Shown here: piece after piece, positions 43,144 to 54,859 of the stretch
How the letters are laid out: each line of letters begins with the position of its first letter
Position numbering within the stretch: position 1 is the stretch's first letter
From: Fusarium oxysporum f. sp. lycopersici 4287
Lineage: Eukaryota; Ascomycota; Sordariomycetes; Hypocreales; Nectriaceae
Direction of reading: 5' to 3'
DNA length: 64,000 nt
NCBI RefSeq assembly: GCF_000149955.1
Contig: NC_030994.1
Coordinates: 248,001 to 312,000, forward strand
Position numbers and translations under genes: made by a program
The notes under the pieces: model-generated
Database searches by the model: none
Told to the model about the DNA's origin: nothing
What the model saw: the letters and a program-made list of their open reading frames with translations, nothing else

Positions 43144-43939
43144 TCAACCAGTCTCGTCAAATGACCTCATGTCATCAGTCCACAGAATCTCCTTGTCGAA
43201 TCCATTCAGGGCCTGATGTAAAAGGGCAGCCGCAACAGACTCAACTCTGATCACAGTGACATCCTTCTGCATACGAGACTTTAAGGCTTGGACGTCCGTA
43301 GAATCATCAATGATAAACCCAGGTCTAGCTACACATGCTACAACCTCGTCGGGGTGCTGCTTTGTAAAGCCCATCACCTGATTCTCAACTTCGCCCTGTG
43401 TCTAAATTAGTTGCAGTCCAGTTGATGTTCAGACTAGAACCCACCCGCATGAGAAAGTATTCGGGCATAACTGGCGGAGTCTTGGTCTGATCCGTCTCCG
43501 CATCGGCGCCACTCATGTACAGGAAGCGGAATGGCTTATTCGTCGATGACTTGACCATGCTTTGAAGGCCGGCTAATGTATCATCAACGCAGATCTTGCG
43601 TGCTTGCGCAGGATCCAGCGACCGATAAACCATAGGCGTTATACCAACGGTCCTGTAAGAATGATTAAGCCGAGATCTTGGGCCGAGAGGCTTGACAAGG
43701 TGGAAGATGACTTACCAGATGCATGCATCTGCACCGCGGAATGCATCTCTTACGTGATCAGGATAGGTTCCATAGTCTTGCACGACAACCGACTCGAAAC
43801 GCGTCGGGATAGTACCAGCTGGAGGGGAAACAAGCTTTCGCGAGACAGCAACGACACTGGTGACTTGAGGCAGCTTCAGGCTTTGGCGAATAATTTCGCT
43901 GCCGACGTAGCCGTTTGCGCCAGTGACAATCAGCTTCAT
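43144..43939 (-). CDS. NmrA/NAD(P)-binding-domain protein, short atypical SDR
   Basis: Exons 43939-43716, 43652-43445 and 43395-43144 join in phase into 227 residues. The protein opens with the dinucleotide-binding signature MKLIVTGANGYVGSEIIRQS (TGxxGxxG) and continues with VVAVSRKLVSPPAG. FRFLYMSGADAE marks the fourth to fifth strand region, and CVARPGFIIDD the segment that often follows the active-site helix. It lacks the YxxxK pair of classical SDRs. The family includes NAD(P)-dependent epimerases and NmrA-type redox sensors. A TATA-like run lies about 105 bp upstream (44043-44052). Confidence 0.8.
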
Positions 43940-44582
43940 TGTTGGATGATTTAGAATTGAGGATTAAAGAGGCAGCACTGTAGTGTGATGCTGTATTCAG
44001 TCTCTTGACTAGACCAACGCCGCATCAAGCGAGCTCAAGGCTACTATATATACATGTGGCTTTCCATCTCGATCATCTATATTGGGTCCGCAATATATGA
44101 TACGGGCTGAAGCATGCTGTAGAGGGATTACAAAGCCGGAACCTTGCCCAGTATCGACTCACTGGTCTAATTTTTGTGACGGAACTGTTGCTTTAACAGG
44201 TTAGGCTATAAGAAAAGAGACGTGATTTACAAAGTCCACGAGGCGGAGGCCGAGATGTTGCTTCTTGTCCTCTGATCTGGTTTGATGAGAATTGGGCCGA
44301 GACCTTATTGTCGTTGTGTCAGTTAACATTTGATGTGTGGAGTTGGACTACTCGTTGGATATGCCACCTTGCCTTAAAGAGTTAGCGTTCCGTGAAAGCC
44401 GGAGAAAATATCACCGATCATCGTCATCTTGATTAGCAAGCCACCGGCTGGAGAGAGCCGATCAGTGGCTTAGGGCGAACATAGCGCTCGCAAAACCCTC
44501 GATCACCATGTTTCAAACACACCTCGGCATAAAAATCACATATTGATGGCTAGTGAATCATAGCCCAGCTGAACCCTGCACT
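43940..44582. promoter_or_regulatory. Divergent promoter region between the NmrA-like gene and a Zn2Cys6 regulator
   Basis: This stretch of about 640 bases lies between divergent start codons. A TATA-like run (ctatatatac, 44044-44053) faces the NmrA-like gene. No coding region is supported. The regulator could control the adjacent reductase, which is a guess from arrangement only. Confidence 0.35.
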
Positions 44583-46074
44583 ATGGTATTCCATGGTCGC
44601 CCCTCAAGGGATTGTGCTCCCTGCAGAAGGAGGAAGATTCGCGTAAGGATCCTGGCTTCACTGAAAAGCCTGTTGCGTATACTCAGTTTGTGATGATACA
44701 ATGCTGACGTGAGCTGCGCAGTGCGATCTAGTTCCTACCGGCTGTTCCCAATGCCGCAGAGCCAAGCTAACCTGTCACGGGTATCGCAGCTCGAACGAGT
44801 TGGTTTTCCGTGACGAGACTCGAAACACCATACAAAAGGTATTGGCCCGGCGAGCGGCCAGTTGGCTGCCCTCCGCACCCCAATTCAGTCCTGATACATC
44901 GTCTCGGAATGCATTCCTCTCCCTTTACATCGACACCTACTCATGTGGATTCTACACCTTGCAGTCCCTCCTGACGGATTCAGCTCCTAATGGACATCTA
45001 CAAGTCTCTGTTGACGCTGTCAGTTTGGCCTTCATGGCATACCAACTAAATTGTCAAGACTTGTTACCTCTTGCAAACCAACGTTACTTAGCAGCCATAC
45101 GAAGCCTTGGAATTGTCATGCGGTCCTCGCTGCAAGCAAATAATGCAGCCAACCAATCACTTACCGACGAAACCCTTCAATCCGTACTCCTCCTAGACCT
45201 TTACGAGAAGATGGCTTATCAGCCTCACCCAGAATCAGAGTTCCCAGGCTCTTGGTTAAGCCATGTCCAGGGTGCGCTTTCTATAGTCCGGTCTCGCCCA
45301 ACAGCCGGGTTCTCAAATCCGACGACTCAACAACTCGCCACCCGGACCGTTATTGCCCTCACACTAAGCTGCGGTGCTGCAGGAATACCCATACCAGAAG
45401 CATTGATAGGGCTCTACAATGATCTAGACAGCTACGTACGGAGTACCAAGTGGACCTTTATCGGCCTCTTAATCAGTCTTATCAACCTTCGTGCCGACAT
45501 GAAAAACGGCAAATTAGATTCGAGCGATATTGTGCAGCGTGCACGAGACTTATATGAGGAGCTCTCTCATGCCGAAGGAAAAATACCGCGCTCCTGGTGG
45601 CCACAGCGGAGAGATACAAGTGAAGGCGTTGTCTTTGGCCGATACTACGACGTGTATCCCGGCCACTACGCGACTCAGGTCTTCAACGCATACCGTATCA
45701 TGCGTCTTGATATCTGCAGCATCATTCAGAAGTTTGACCCCAGCTCTGAAGTTGCTGAGACCATCACAGAAGTAGCTCAAGCCATCTGCGCCGCTGTGCC
45801 TCAATTCATTCTTCCACGTGCCAGGTCTCAGAATACACTTCCCTTTTCACCATTGCAGATATTGGAGTGCTCAGGTGTATTGACTCCATTGTATGCAGCT
45901 TCACAAAATTCTCAAGATCCTGTAATGCGCGCTTGGATACTGCGGACTTTGGTGTATATGGCCGATAATGGTATTAAGTTGGCCCAAAGCGTGGCCCAGG
46001 TTATTATGTTCTTACCAGATATGGACTACTGGGCTGTCTTCAGAATGGTTGGTAACTGTGCTATTACGGCATAA
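44583..46074 (+). CDS. Zn2Cys6 transcription factor
   Basis: Two exons (44583-44642 and 44722-46074) give 470 residues. The zinc cluster is split by the intron and is complete only after splicing: CAPCRRRKIR from exon 1 and CDLVPTGCSQCRRAKLTC from exon 2 give spacing CX2CX6CX6CX2CX6C. That supports the exon choice. The rest is a helical fungal regulatory region of the DUF3468-like type (SLLTDSAPNGHLQVSVDAVS..., then LEELSHAEGKIP-like helices), often found in regulators of secondary metabolism or stress. It is divergent from the short NmrA-like gene, a possible target. Confidence 0.85.
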
Positions 46075-46639
46075 GGTTCGGGAGCGTCTATATAAAGGTT
46101 TAGCATGCCTACACAGGTGCTTGAGTATTACACTAAAGGACATCCAACACTTAACTGTTAGTTTCTTCTGTCGATTCGAGCGGCCTTTCCGGTGCTTGTA
46201 TTTTAGCCTAGCCACTAACTAGGTCATGGTTGCTGGTTTAAAAGGCCTTAACAGCTACTATTTAATTGCAAATCTATACAATATATAACCTTACTAGTGT
46301 AGTAATTATACTTAAATTATACAAGAGTTAAATAAGTAAATTTGATATTATAATTAAATAATAATATATTAATATTAAATTTTAATAATTAAGATATAAG
46401 GGTATAAAACTTAATTTATAAAGTAAATAATAAGCCACTTAGTTTAGGTCCTTTTATTATATATAGATAACCTAATATACTTACTTACTTATTTTTATAA
46501 CTTCTCTTTATATTTATCTAAATCTTTAATATTCTACTTCTATTTAAGTCCACCTTAAGCCCCTTGTGTCTAAGAGGTTAAGTTTCTGAAAAAAAAAAAA
46601 AAAAAAAAAAGACTTATATAAATAGCTCAGATATATAGT
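46075..46639. other. AT-rich island with a 22-A run
   Basis: The sequence is strongly AT- and TpA-rich from about 46240, as expected after RIP. A run of 22 A lies at 46589-46610. Parts near 46530-46588 faintly resemble the 3' coding end of the secreted-protein gene at 50339, so the poly-A run may be inside a decayed copy of that gene. No open gene remains. Confidence 0.5.
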
Positions 46640-47160
46640 TATAAGATAGCTATCTATTATTCTAGATGAAGTACTTTACAAAGCCAAGCTTCCTATTAAT
46701 TATTTTTCCTGCCTAGGATGGTAGTATCTATTTGCCAATTATGTCTAACTTTCTAGCCACTAAATTAACAAGGGTTCTTCTCTATGTAGTTCTATTAATA
46801 TTCTCTCTGATAATATTATATAGATAAGAGTATTTGCCATAGATATAGAGTATATAGCTAACCCTAGGCCTATTATTAGCCCCTTAGTAATAGTTTTTGT
46901 ATTAAGTTATTATACCGTTTTAGAAAGAGGAAAATGCGGCATAGATAACTTATTTATATTGACTATTGTAGCGAGGCTGAAGGCCCGTATATCTAACATT
47001 AGGAACTCTATTGAAGTTAAATTGCTAAGCGAAGTAATAGCCGTCCTCTCGAGGTGTACCTTTTTTACTGATTAGGAAGGTTATATTATTAAGTCTATCA
47101 GTAGACGGAAGCTAGACCGGGAAAGGAAAGGCTGAGAATCAGAAGAGTAATTCTGAGCCT
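46640..47160 (-). pseudogene. RIP-mutated copy of the secreted-protein gene at 50.3-51.1 kb
   Basis: Bases here follow 50530-51020 position by position despite heavy C-to-T and G-to-A change. For example gctgaaggcccgtatatct matches gctgaaggccggtgtaccc, and ttgctaagcgaagtaatag matches ctgctgggcaaggtagtaa. Most differences turn CpA/TpG into TpA. The frame is destroyed. It is one of three copies of this gene in the window and shows RIP acting on a duplicated pair. Confidence 0.8.
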
Positions 47161-47244
47161 CATGGTAACGTGTAAAAAACAGGAAATCTAAACTCGGTAA
47201 GTGCCTCTTTGTCTTATCCTCTATGATTTGGCCTTTCTATAAAT

Positions 47245-49267
47245 TCATTCCATTTGGCCAGTTATGAAATTCATCGTCCCACTCTCCATCTTACCGAGGG
47301 TGTCCCATAATTCAAGGCCATCTATAAACTGCTTCGCTTGGCCATGTATTTCTTTTAAGCTCTCTAGCAATGCTAACAGCTTTGTCTTGGAATGCTGGCT
47401 CTGGCTAGGCTCAGCATGAGTGGCGAGATACAAGAAAGCCTTGCCTAGCAACATGGGAAGATATACATGTGTCTAGTCCGATCAACAAGAGGGACATATC
47501 CAGAGACTCTCTTACTATACCTTTAAGCAATTTGAGCCAGTCATGGACTCTGACAAGTCTGCCATACTGATGGCAGCTTTGTACGCTATCTTAGCATAAT
47601 CATTGGCAACGGGCTGTTGGCTCTGAACAACTGAGTGAGCCACATTTATAGCGTTTTCCAGTTTCAATACTGAGCCATGGACTACCATGGACGTCATGAA
47701 ATGAAGTTGCTCGTATTCCACGTCTGTCTGTCTCAGTGATAAAAGGGCAACCTGCCTGTCTATGGCTTCAGCGAGCAACTCATGCCGTACCCAGAAAGTC
47801 AAACTCTCCTGGTCAGAAGTTGGACACTTGGCAGTTATTTTTTTATGTAGGATGCATTGTCCGAACAGTGCCATTGCAATGACTAACTTGGCGAAAGGTG
47901 ATGATGCTGGAACTGGCGTTCCCCCGATAAGCACATCGTTTATAAAACCCATATTCACTTCGCTGGAAATTTGGAAGTTCCATTCCGGACAAGGAAGATG
48001 AACGTGTATCTACGATATGTGATTAACTTATCATATACGCAACGCAATAGTTGACTCACTGTTTCATCGTGGATTGTCATGGGCGACTCGTCATATCCGC
48101 TCAGGAAGCGGTCCAAGCAGAAAGCCACCCAGAAAGTCCTCCTTCGTTCCTCCACAGATGCGAATGGTAATGGGGCCGATTGGGACGTTCCTGGGGTGCA
48201 AGAGGGAAAGTCGAGAGCTGGATCCTTCCAGTCGGTACAATGCAAACGCGATAGATGCACCAACCGGAAAGCTCGTCGTGTCGTTGCTGATTGAGAATAT
48301 TTGGATGGGTCTAGAAGCTCATAGTGCGCTAGAAGAAGCCATGTTTGTGCTTGTTCTATACTGGTATCGGAGTTTAGCCACGGTAGTACTAGATCTCGAG
48401 CGTCGAGTCCTTCTGCTAACCGCCTCGCTTTGTTATAGAACTCCTCACTGCGAGAACGGAACTGAGATGACATGGACGCGGCGAGTGCCCTCATGGCCCA
48501 CCGGAGGCATTTCTGGGGCAACGAAACGTCATCCAGCTTCGCCCATGCAAGGTAATGGCTTCTATGAACCATAGGTATAAGTGGATGTACCCTATCAAAA
48601 TAGAGTTGGTCCCTGTAGCGTTATCGGAACACCGTCCCGTCAGCGTTGAGCTTCTTCTCGTTGTGATATTGATGGGGACTCACAGGTCAAGTTTCATCAG
48701 ATGAGATAGTCCTGTCGAGTCCAGAATCTCATTTGTAGCCTTTCCATGTTGTAGAGAGACTATAGCGATTTCTTCAGGCTGTATGAGTGTCTGTTGTAGC
48801 TGTGACTGTATGCCGTTATCCTGCCACCCAGCTTGGTCAGCCGTCTCTGATGCACTTTCTAGTGTTTCATTCCAGTCCGCTTGGGGCATATCGAGATGCA
48901 TTGTCCAATCGGTGGCATTTATCGGTGGCCCGGCTGTAGTGTCGGTGTTGATAACATCAATATGCTCGGTCTGTGACTTGCAGGATAGTTGTAGCTCCAG
49001 CATGGCTGAATCACGCAATATGATTAGATCATGCTCATTATACGCTATCAGAACTTGGGAGTTCTAGAAAGCCCACTTACCTATGCGTGCTTTCAGAGCG
49101 TCTAATTGACCCTTTTTAGGTCCTCGTTTAGATCGGTTTTCTTCAAAAACACATTCCACTCTAAACTCCAGACATAGTCCGCAAGGCTGTTCACCGTCAC
49201 ATTTCGTTTTGCGGCGTCGGCAATTTTCGCATGCAATGCCAACCTTCTGCCTGGAACTACTTGCCAT
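47245..49267 (-). CDS. Zn2Cys6 transcription factor with fungal_trans domain
   Basis: Exons 49267-49081, 49005-48684, 48612-48060, 48009-47521 and 47472-47245 join in phase into 592 residues. The start is the ATG at 49267; the longer frame starts with GTG. The binuclear zinc cluster CENCRRRKTKCDGEQPCGLC...EC lies near residues 12-38 with spacing CX2CX6CX5CX2CX6C, followed by a basic linker (RSKRGPKKG). The middle has the fungal_trans regulatory domain: DLYFDRVHPLIPMVHRSHYL-like text near the exon 2/3 junction, then RRAFRLVHLSRLH and ERRRTFWVAFCLDRFLSGYD. It resembles xylanolytic and sugar-type regulators in layout. Its target is unknown. It converges on the other Zn2Cys6 gene across the RIP island. 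Confidence 0.87.
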
Positions 49268-50059
49268 AGCCACTTAAACATTAGACAGGGTATAAATAAG
49301 AAATTGTCATTATTATATCACAGTTGTCAACAGAGTACATACGCCGCTGGCGATTTAAATATCGAGCACATTAGTCCAAGGGCTATCAGGGCGCAAGGAC
49401 CTCTTCCAAAGGGCGTACTCTATCAGATATCATCAGCCCAAGTATTGTGAGCCAATCCCTTTGTACTGAAAGTTCCTGCGTGGAGAGGTGCCATAGCCTG
49501 ATTTGCCAAAGAACGACAAGCTCTGCGCTAGATGCTCTGCCTCAGCTAGCACGGTTCTAGGTGCTCAATCTACCTTTAAGGTTTGTTCTCGGACCGGCAG
49601 CAGCCCTTGTTTTCAGCTGAGATGTTACGAAGAAATGTATACATACGAGGGCAGTCAAGAAGCGGAAAGAATCCCGAGTTATCCGATGATCGACGGCGGG
49701 GAGGTCCGACGCTAAGACGGCTTAGAATTTATCCAGTAACCGGATTTAGAGCGTTTTAGTAAAGAATATCCCAGTTGAGATAAGCCGGAGTAAAGTTAAT
49801 CATTCAAAGGTATTACTCAAGCGCCAAGCTGTTAGACCGGTGGGGATTGTGATAGCAGTTTGTCAGTACATCACCCAGCGCTGCAAACTCTTGCTCGGTT
49901 ACAGTTTCCTCACCATTATGAAAAGGGGCCATTTAGAGTTGAGTGCGGTGAGTGCTAATGCTTAGCGTGGAATTCTTAGTGTAATAAAACGGCACTTGAC
50001 ATGCATGGAACTCCTCACAAATTGGGAAAATCGGAGGAGCCGATAAAAGGCTAGGATGG
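49268..50059. other. Promoter of the Zn2Cys6 gene and flank, no gene seen
   Basis: About 790 bases without a supported gene. From roughly 49990 the sequence (gacatgcatggaactcct and following) matches the stretch at about 50219-50300, so the duplicated block that includes the fragment at 50060 begins here. Confidence 0.5.
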
Positions 50060-50140
50060 ACACGACTACGCAAAACCAGCCTTAATCTGATTACCCCTTA
50101 CCAGTCTTAGTCGCTTTGAAGCCGAGACCTCCGACACATT
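50060..50140 (-). pseudogene. 3' end fragment of the secreted-protein gene
   Basis: The run caaaaccagccttaatctga, followed by about 60 more bases, aligns with 50343-50420, the last codons of the adjacent secreted-protein gene, with CAG-to-TAA type changes. With its 3' flank it forms a direct tandem repeat of about 230 bp with the living copy. The fragment cannot be translated as a gene. Confidence 0.78.
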
Positions 50141-50338
50141 CTCCTTCAATTTACAGGTAAATAGTGAGTAAGTTGGTCTGATCTTGAATCCCACTGCTAA
50201 ATAAGAGACTCGATAACAGACATGCATCCAGCTCCTCGACCTTGATACAAGCGAGACAACAAATTGTTCTAAATGGAAAAACCGGGCGAACCAATAAAAA
50301 GTCCTTCCTATACAGTTCTAAGTTACAATAGGAAGATA

Positions 50339-51068
50339 TCACTTGAAACCAGCCTGAATCTGATATCCCTTGCCAGTCTGAGTGGCCTTCAGGTTGAGCT
50401 TCTTTGACGCATTCGCTGGCCTCGTAAATGAGGGTGATTTTGCCACCACTAGCTCCTTTTGTCTTTGAGGTGAGGTTGCGAAGAACACTTGACTATTGAA
50501 GGGCTGCTTAGAACAATCGTGATTGGTTGTACCATCGCTCCAGTTGTAGTACTCAAAAAAGCTGACTCGTCCATTTAGCATTTTGCCTGCGGAAGATGGA
50601 AGCATCCACTCGCCGATTACATCAGACTTTCCAGTGACTGTGTCGATAAGAGTTCCTCTCCAGGTTGTGCCGCCAGTATTCTTCACGCTAATGTTGTAGA
50701 AGTGAGAATAGTCGCCGAAAATGTCAAGAGCGCAGCTAACTCCGAGGCTGCCATCAGCGCCTGAATGACAGTTCTTATGCTTGGTAGTCGTTCCATTCTG
50801 AAATGAGGAAAAGGCTACATGAACGACCTGTCTACGTCGGCTGTCGGGACGCGGCTGAAGGCCGGTGTACCCAACATCAACCCCGTTAAAGCCGAACTGC
50901 TGGGCAAGGTAGTAACCACTCGTGCGAGGTGCCCCTTGCATTCTGATGGGGGAAAGTAACATCGCTCAGTCCAGCCGAAGGTTTCTTTGAGAATGCCCAG
51001 TAATTATAGACCGAGGCCAGACCCAGGGAGGGGAGGTTGAGAGCCAGGATCGTCGCTGTGAGCTTCAT
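50339..51068 (-). pseudogene. Secreted DUF3472-like protein gene with a 1-nt frameshift
   Basis: The gene would encode a secreted protein of about 242 residues. It opens with a signal peptide (MKLTATILALNLPSLGLASV) and continues into a beta-rich domain with SGYYLAQQFGFNGVDVGYTG, LQPRPD and SLGVSCALDIFGDYSHFYN, which resembles DUF3472. The total length, 730 nt, is one more than a multiple of three. The frame breaks at a run of five C (about 50961-50965, coding strand tttcccccatc), where one fewer C would continue the domain smoothly. So the gene is either recently broken or the homopolymer is miscalled. One RIP-decayed copy and one 3' fragment lie nearby. The function of the domain is unknown. 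Confidence 0.7.
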
Positions 51069-51849
51069 GATATTGATTTCAAGTTGTGCTAGTTGTAAAG
51101 AAATAGTAGAGATGTTGGAATACTTTCAGAGGCAATGTATCAGAATAATACCAGAGAAGACTGATATTTATCTTTGTTTAAAGAATTGGATCAAAGGAAC
51201 TTGCCTACCACTTTTAACTTGGTATAAACTTGGGAATGTGAAATTGTGACCTAGTAACGGTGGGCTTATTTCGCGTCATACTGATTCTTAGGAAATAATA
51301 TCTCACGTAGCACTGTATGTGGTTTAGGCTATTCTGACCAAATTTGCTGGAGGAAGCGTTCAGCTCTGTTGTCACATGGGATGTCCGGATACATCATCTT
51401 CAAACAGATGCCGGCAAAGGTTCAGCTCTGGTGTAGCAAATGCTAAGATATCCTGGTACTCTAGTAGTCAAAGAAGTGCCTGAGCACACACAATAGCAGC
51501 GGCTCTAACAGAGAGCGATTCTAATGCTAGTGGGGTATTATGACTATAGATACTGTGAATGCATCAGCATGGGACGAGTAGGCTTTGAGTTTGACCTTGA
51601 CGTTGAATTTGTAGTTCAACGAGGATTTGAGCGACAAATTACTGAGCAGGAAGCGCGAGAACCTATGAGGATACATGGAAGAGGAGAAGGATACTTTCTA
51701 CTTGGGAGGACAGCGAGGCTAAAATATAAAACCCTTTTCTGGGCTCACAATAGTATTATAGAGTATATGTACAAGTAAGAAGGAAAGAAAATAATCGAGA
51801 GAAGTATTTCCTCAAGAGAAGAAGTACAAGAGCACTAAACAATACATAC
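51069..51849. other. Intergenic region, no gene seen
   Basis: About 780 bases hold the promoter of the secreted-protein gene and 3' flank of the glycine-rich gene. Open frames here are short and unrecognisable. Confidence 0.4.
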
Positions 51850-52944
51850 TCAGCTAGTGAAGATAATAATAACACTACCAGAGCCGGTAGAAATACCTTG
51901 TGTGACAGTCTGTCCAGAGCGTACAAAGCTGGCACCACCGCCGCCTCCAGCACCTGGGTTTTGGGAGCCTTCAGACGCGATATACCGTGCAGCGACGCCA
52001 GAGCCACTGCCAAAGTAGCCGCCGCCACCTCCTCCACCACCTCAGGCGGTGGAGCCATTGGGCCCGCGGGGGCCGTTGGCACAATTGCGACCAGATCCGG
52101 CACTTCCATTTGCGAAATAGGTGGGGTTTGCTGTCACCGTTCCAACAGAACCAGGGGCAGATGTAGTGCCGGGCGAACCACCATTAACGGTAACCAACTT
52201 ATTGTTCGGGATAACCGCATATACAACGGTGAGCGTCTGCCCCTTCAAGCCACCACCGTCACCCCTTGCTGTATCATATTGGGTTGTAAGTTGTCGAACG
52301 GTTGGAGAACCTGACGGTGATAGTAACGTACCACCGCCGCCAGCACCAGCGACAACCACCAAGTTACCTGACACATACAAAGCAGATCCGCCACCTCCAC
52401 TGCCGGCACCATCGGATGCTTGGCCACCGTTACCAAATCTTTGCCCGCCATTGATGGTTCCACCAGTAGGCGACGAGGTTCCCATTCCGTCTGCTTGAAT
52501 GTTGACAATCTGGCCCGGCACAGCAGCCATGCTTCCGGAGATTTTCTAGCCACGGCCACCACCATAAAATGAATTACCACCAGCACCACCATTGACAACA
52601 AATTGCATCGTTTTAGCGCAAGCAGGTACAGTGAAGCTGGCTGTAGCTGATACTGTATTACTCGCTGAGATTGTGCTGGTCACAGCACAGGCATAACTGG
52701 CAATAGTGGTGGTGCCTCCGCTATTAGCAGGGAGAGTAGTGAGGCCGGTTGTTGTGGTAGTTCTTGTGATCGTAGTTAGACGAGGGGTAACGAAGGTAAC
52801 AATAGTGGTCGTTCCTCCGTTTGTAGCGGGTAACGTCGTACGACCAGTTTGGATGGCAGTAGAAGTCACTGTAGTCAGGCGAGTAACAAAAGGAACAAAG
52901 GCGACAATAGTGGTGGTTCCCCCACTTGTAGCTGGACTCGACAT
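51850..52944 (-). pseudogene. Glycine-rich repeat protein ORF with two in-frame stops
   Basis: A single frame of 365 codons from the ATG at 52944 to a final TGA is open except for TAG at 52546-52548 and TGA at 52042-52044. The N-terminal third repeats a Thr-rich unit three times (SGGTTTIVAF, NGGTTTIVTF, SGGTTTIASY), each about 30-35 residues. The rest is glycine-rich beta-type sequence (GGGGGGGYFGSGSG, GAGGGGGASFVRSG) ending in a hydrophobic strand (GSVIIIFTS). There is no signal peptide on this start. The codon pattern stays coherent on both sides of the stops. Nonsense mutation is the simplest reading (CAG or TGG to TAG, CGA to TGA); stop-codon readthrough is the alternative. Confidence 0.6.
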
Positions 52945-53294
52945 CGGAAGTAGCTTAATGTCAGACAAGTAATATTTCCACGTATATCATGCTTATTTAC
53001 AATGAAACTTATATATCTCAGCAAGTAATTCAGGGTAAGTTCGGTCAATCTATGGCCCATAATAAGCGAGTAGTGACCTATCCATCTCCCTGGAGCCTGG
53101 ATCTGGAGCCGGGTCCCTTAGACTGGGCTAAAAACCTGCCCAAAAGGGAATAGTCTTGTCGTCCCCAGATTCCAAGACCAGGTGGACCATCAAGTTACCA
53201 AATATGGAGTAACCCCAGATCCTTCACTTCTATAAAACAGCTTGATGAGTTGCCATTCTCTCGTGTATTGTAAACTGCTGTTACCGTCACCAAA

Positions 53295-54859
53295 ATGTCA
53301 CACAAACGCGACTCCACTTCCTCTCAAATCTACAGAACCGAGAGCTCATCTCCTGGTGTTCTCCAAGATGTATCGACTCCCCAATTACGAAAGAATCGAT
53401 CTTTCATTTCAGTTCTCGGAATGTCTCTCGCCATCACTGCGGTACCTTATGGACTTGGTGGTCCGTTGATGTCCTCAGTCTACGGCGGTGGACAGCTCTC
53501 GATGTTCATTGGTGTCTTGGTTGTTGTTCTTCTTCAAGGTGCCGTTGCAGTATCCCTGGGAGAACTCGCCTCTCGATACCCAACTTCCTCGGGAGTGTAC
53601 TACTGGTCGTACAGACTCACCGAGAATAAGAGATACCAACACGCAATGGCCTACTTTACCGGATGGGTATGGCTTATTGGGAACTGGACCATCGCACTCT
53701 CTGTCAACTTTGGGTTCGCATCTCTCATCGTTGCGACTGTTACTATGTATCGACCCGAGTGGACCGCCACAGCGAACGAGACTCTATATATATTCTTTGG
53801 GATATGCATATTCATTTTTATCCTCTGTGCAGCTGCAGATAAAGCGTTGCCTTTGGTCGACACTGCAGCAGCAATTTGGAGTGTTGTGACCACCGTCGCA
53901 ATCCTGATCGCTCTCAGTTCTACTGCCAAAGAAGGTCGGCACTCGCCTTCATATGGACTCACGCACTACGACACCAGTATCTCTGGCTGGGGCGAGTTTT
54001 CGTTCTTCATTGGACTTTTGCCTCCTGCTTACGCTCTCTCCGCTATTGGTATGGTCATGTCGATGACTGAAGAGTGTTCAAAGCCAGAGGTTGAAGTGCC
54101 TCGAGCAATCAGCATGTGCATTCCAATTGGCGGCGTGTCAATGCTAGCATTCGTTCTTCCCATCTGCTTCACCTTGCCACCACTGGAGGATATCCTCGCA
54201 GCCCCTTATGGTCAAGCACTCCCCTTCATCATCGATACCGTCACTGGGTCAAAACCCCTCAGCTTGGCGCTGTTGATCATGGTACTGATGGTCACTCTGT
54301 TCTGTTCGATTAGTATCACGACAACAGCCTCTCGATGCACCTGGGCCTTGTCAAGAGATGGAATGCTACCATTCTCGCAAATTTGGTCTCGGACCCTCTT
54401 CAACCAACCTATCTACGCTCTAGCCCTAGTCACAGTCATCGAAGTCTGTCTCGGTTGTGTCAATCTCGGCAGCACCAGTGCCTTTACCGCCTTTGTCTCA
54501 GTCGGAGTTATTGCCCTCGCCTGTGCATATCTCATCCCAATCGCCATCAGTCTAGCCTTTGGAAGAACCGAAGTAGCCAAGGCAAAGTGGCACCTGGGGG
54601 CCATTGGTACAGTGGCCAATGCAGTCTCAGTCTTCTGGATCCTTTTCCAACTAGTCCTCTTCAGTATGCCGTCCGCATTGCCGGTCACAGTCGAGACCAT
54701 GAACTATGCGTCAGTAGTCTTTGTGGGGTTCTTGGTCCTATGTGGAGTTTGGTATTTTGCCTGGGGAAAAAAGAGTAAGTGCATGACCCATTGCATGATC
54801 GAGCTAACAGATTAGCTCTTGCAGGACCCAAGGCTAAAGCGGAGCTCACTATGTACTAG
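53295..54859 (+). CDS. APC-superfamily permease (amino acid/choline/GABA type)
   Basis: Two exons (53295-54774 and 54825-54859) give 504 residues with about 12 transmembrane helices. Helix 1 carries the APC cation/substrate-binding loop (SLAITAVPYGLGGPLMSSVYGG). VAVSLGELASRYPTSSGVYYW is the consensus of the amino acid/choline transporter family, and AIGMVMSMTEECSKPEVEVPRAI the helix 6-8 signature. It resembles yeast Hnm1/Uga4-type permeases for choline, GABA or polyamines. The short second exon adds the C-terminal tail RPKAKAELTMY. It is a plasma-membrane importer of small amines or amino acids, with exact substrate unknown. Confidence 0.9.

Noticed and set aside
46589..46610. 22-A run as the poly-A tail of a LINE element
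   Set aside because: No reverse-transcriptase relic was recognised beside it, and nearby bases instead align weakly to the secreted-protein gene copy. A retroelement origin is not supported.
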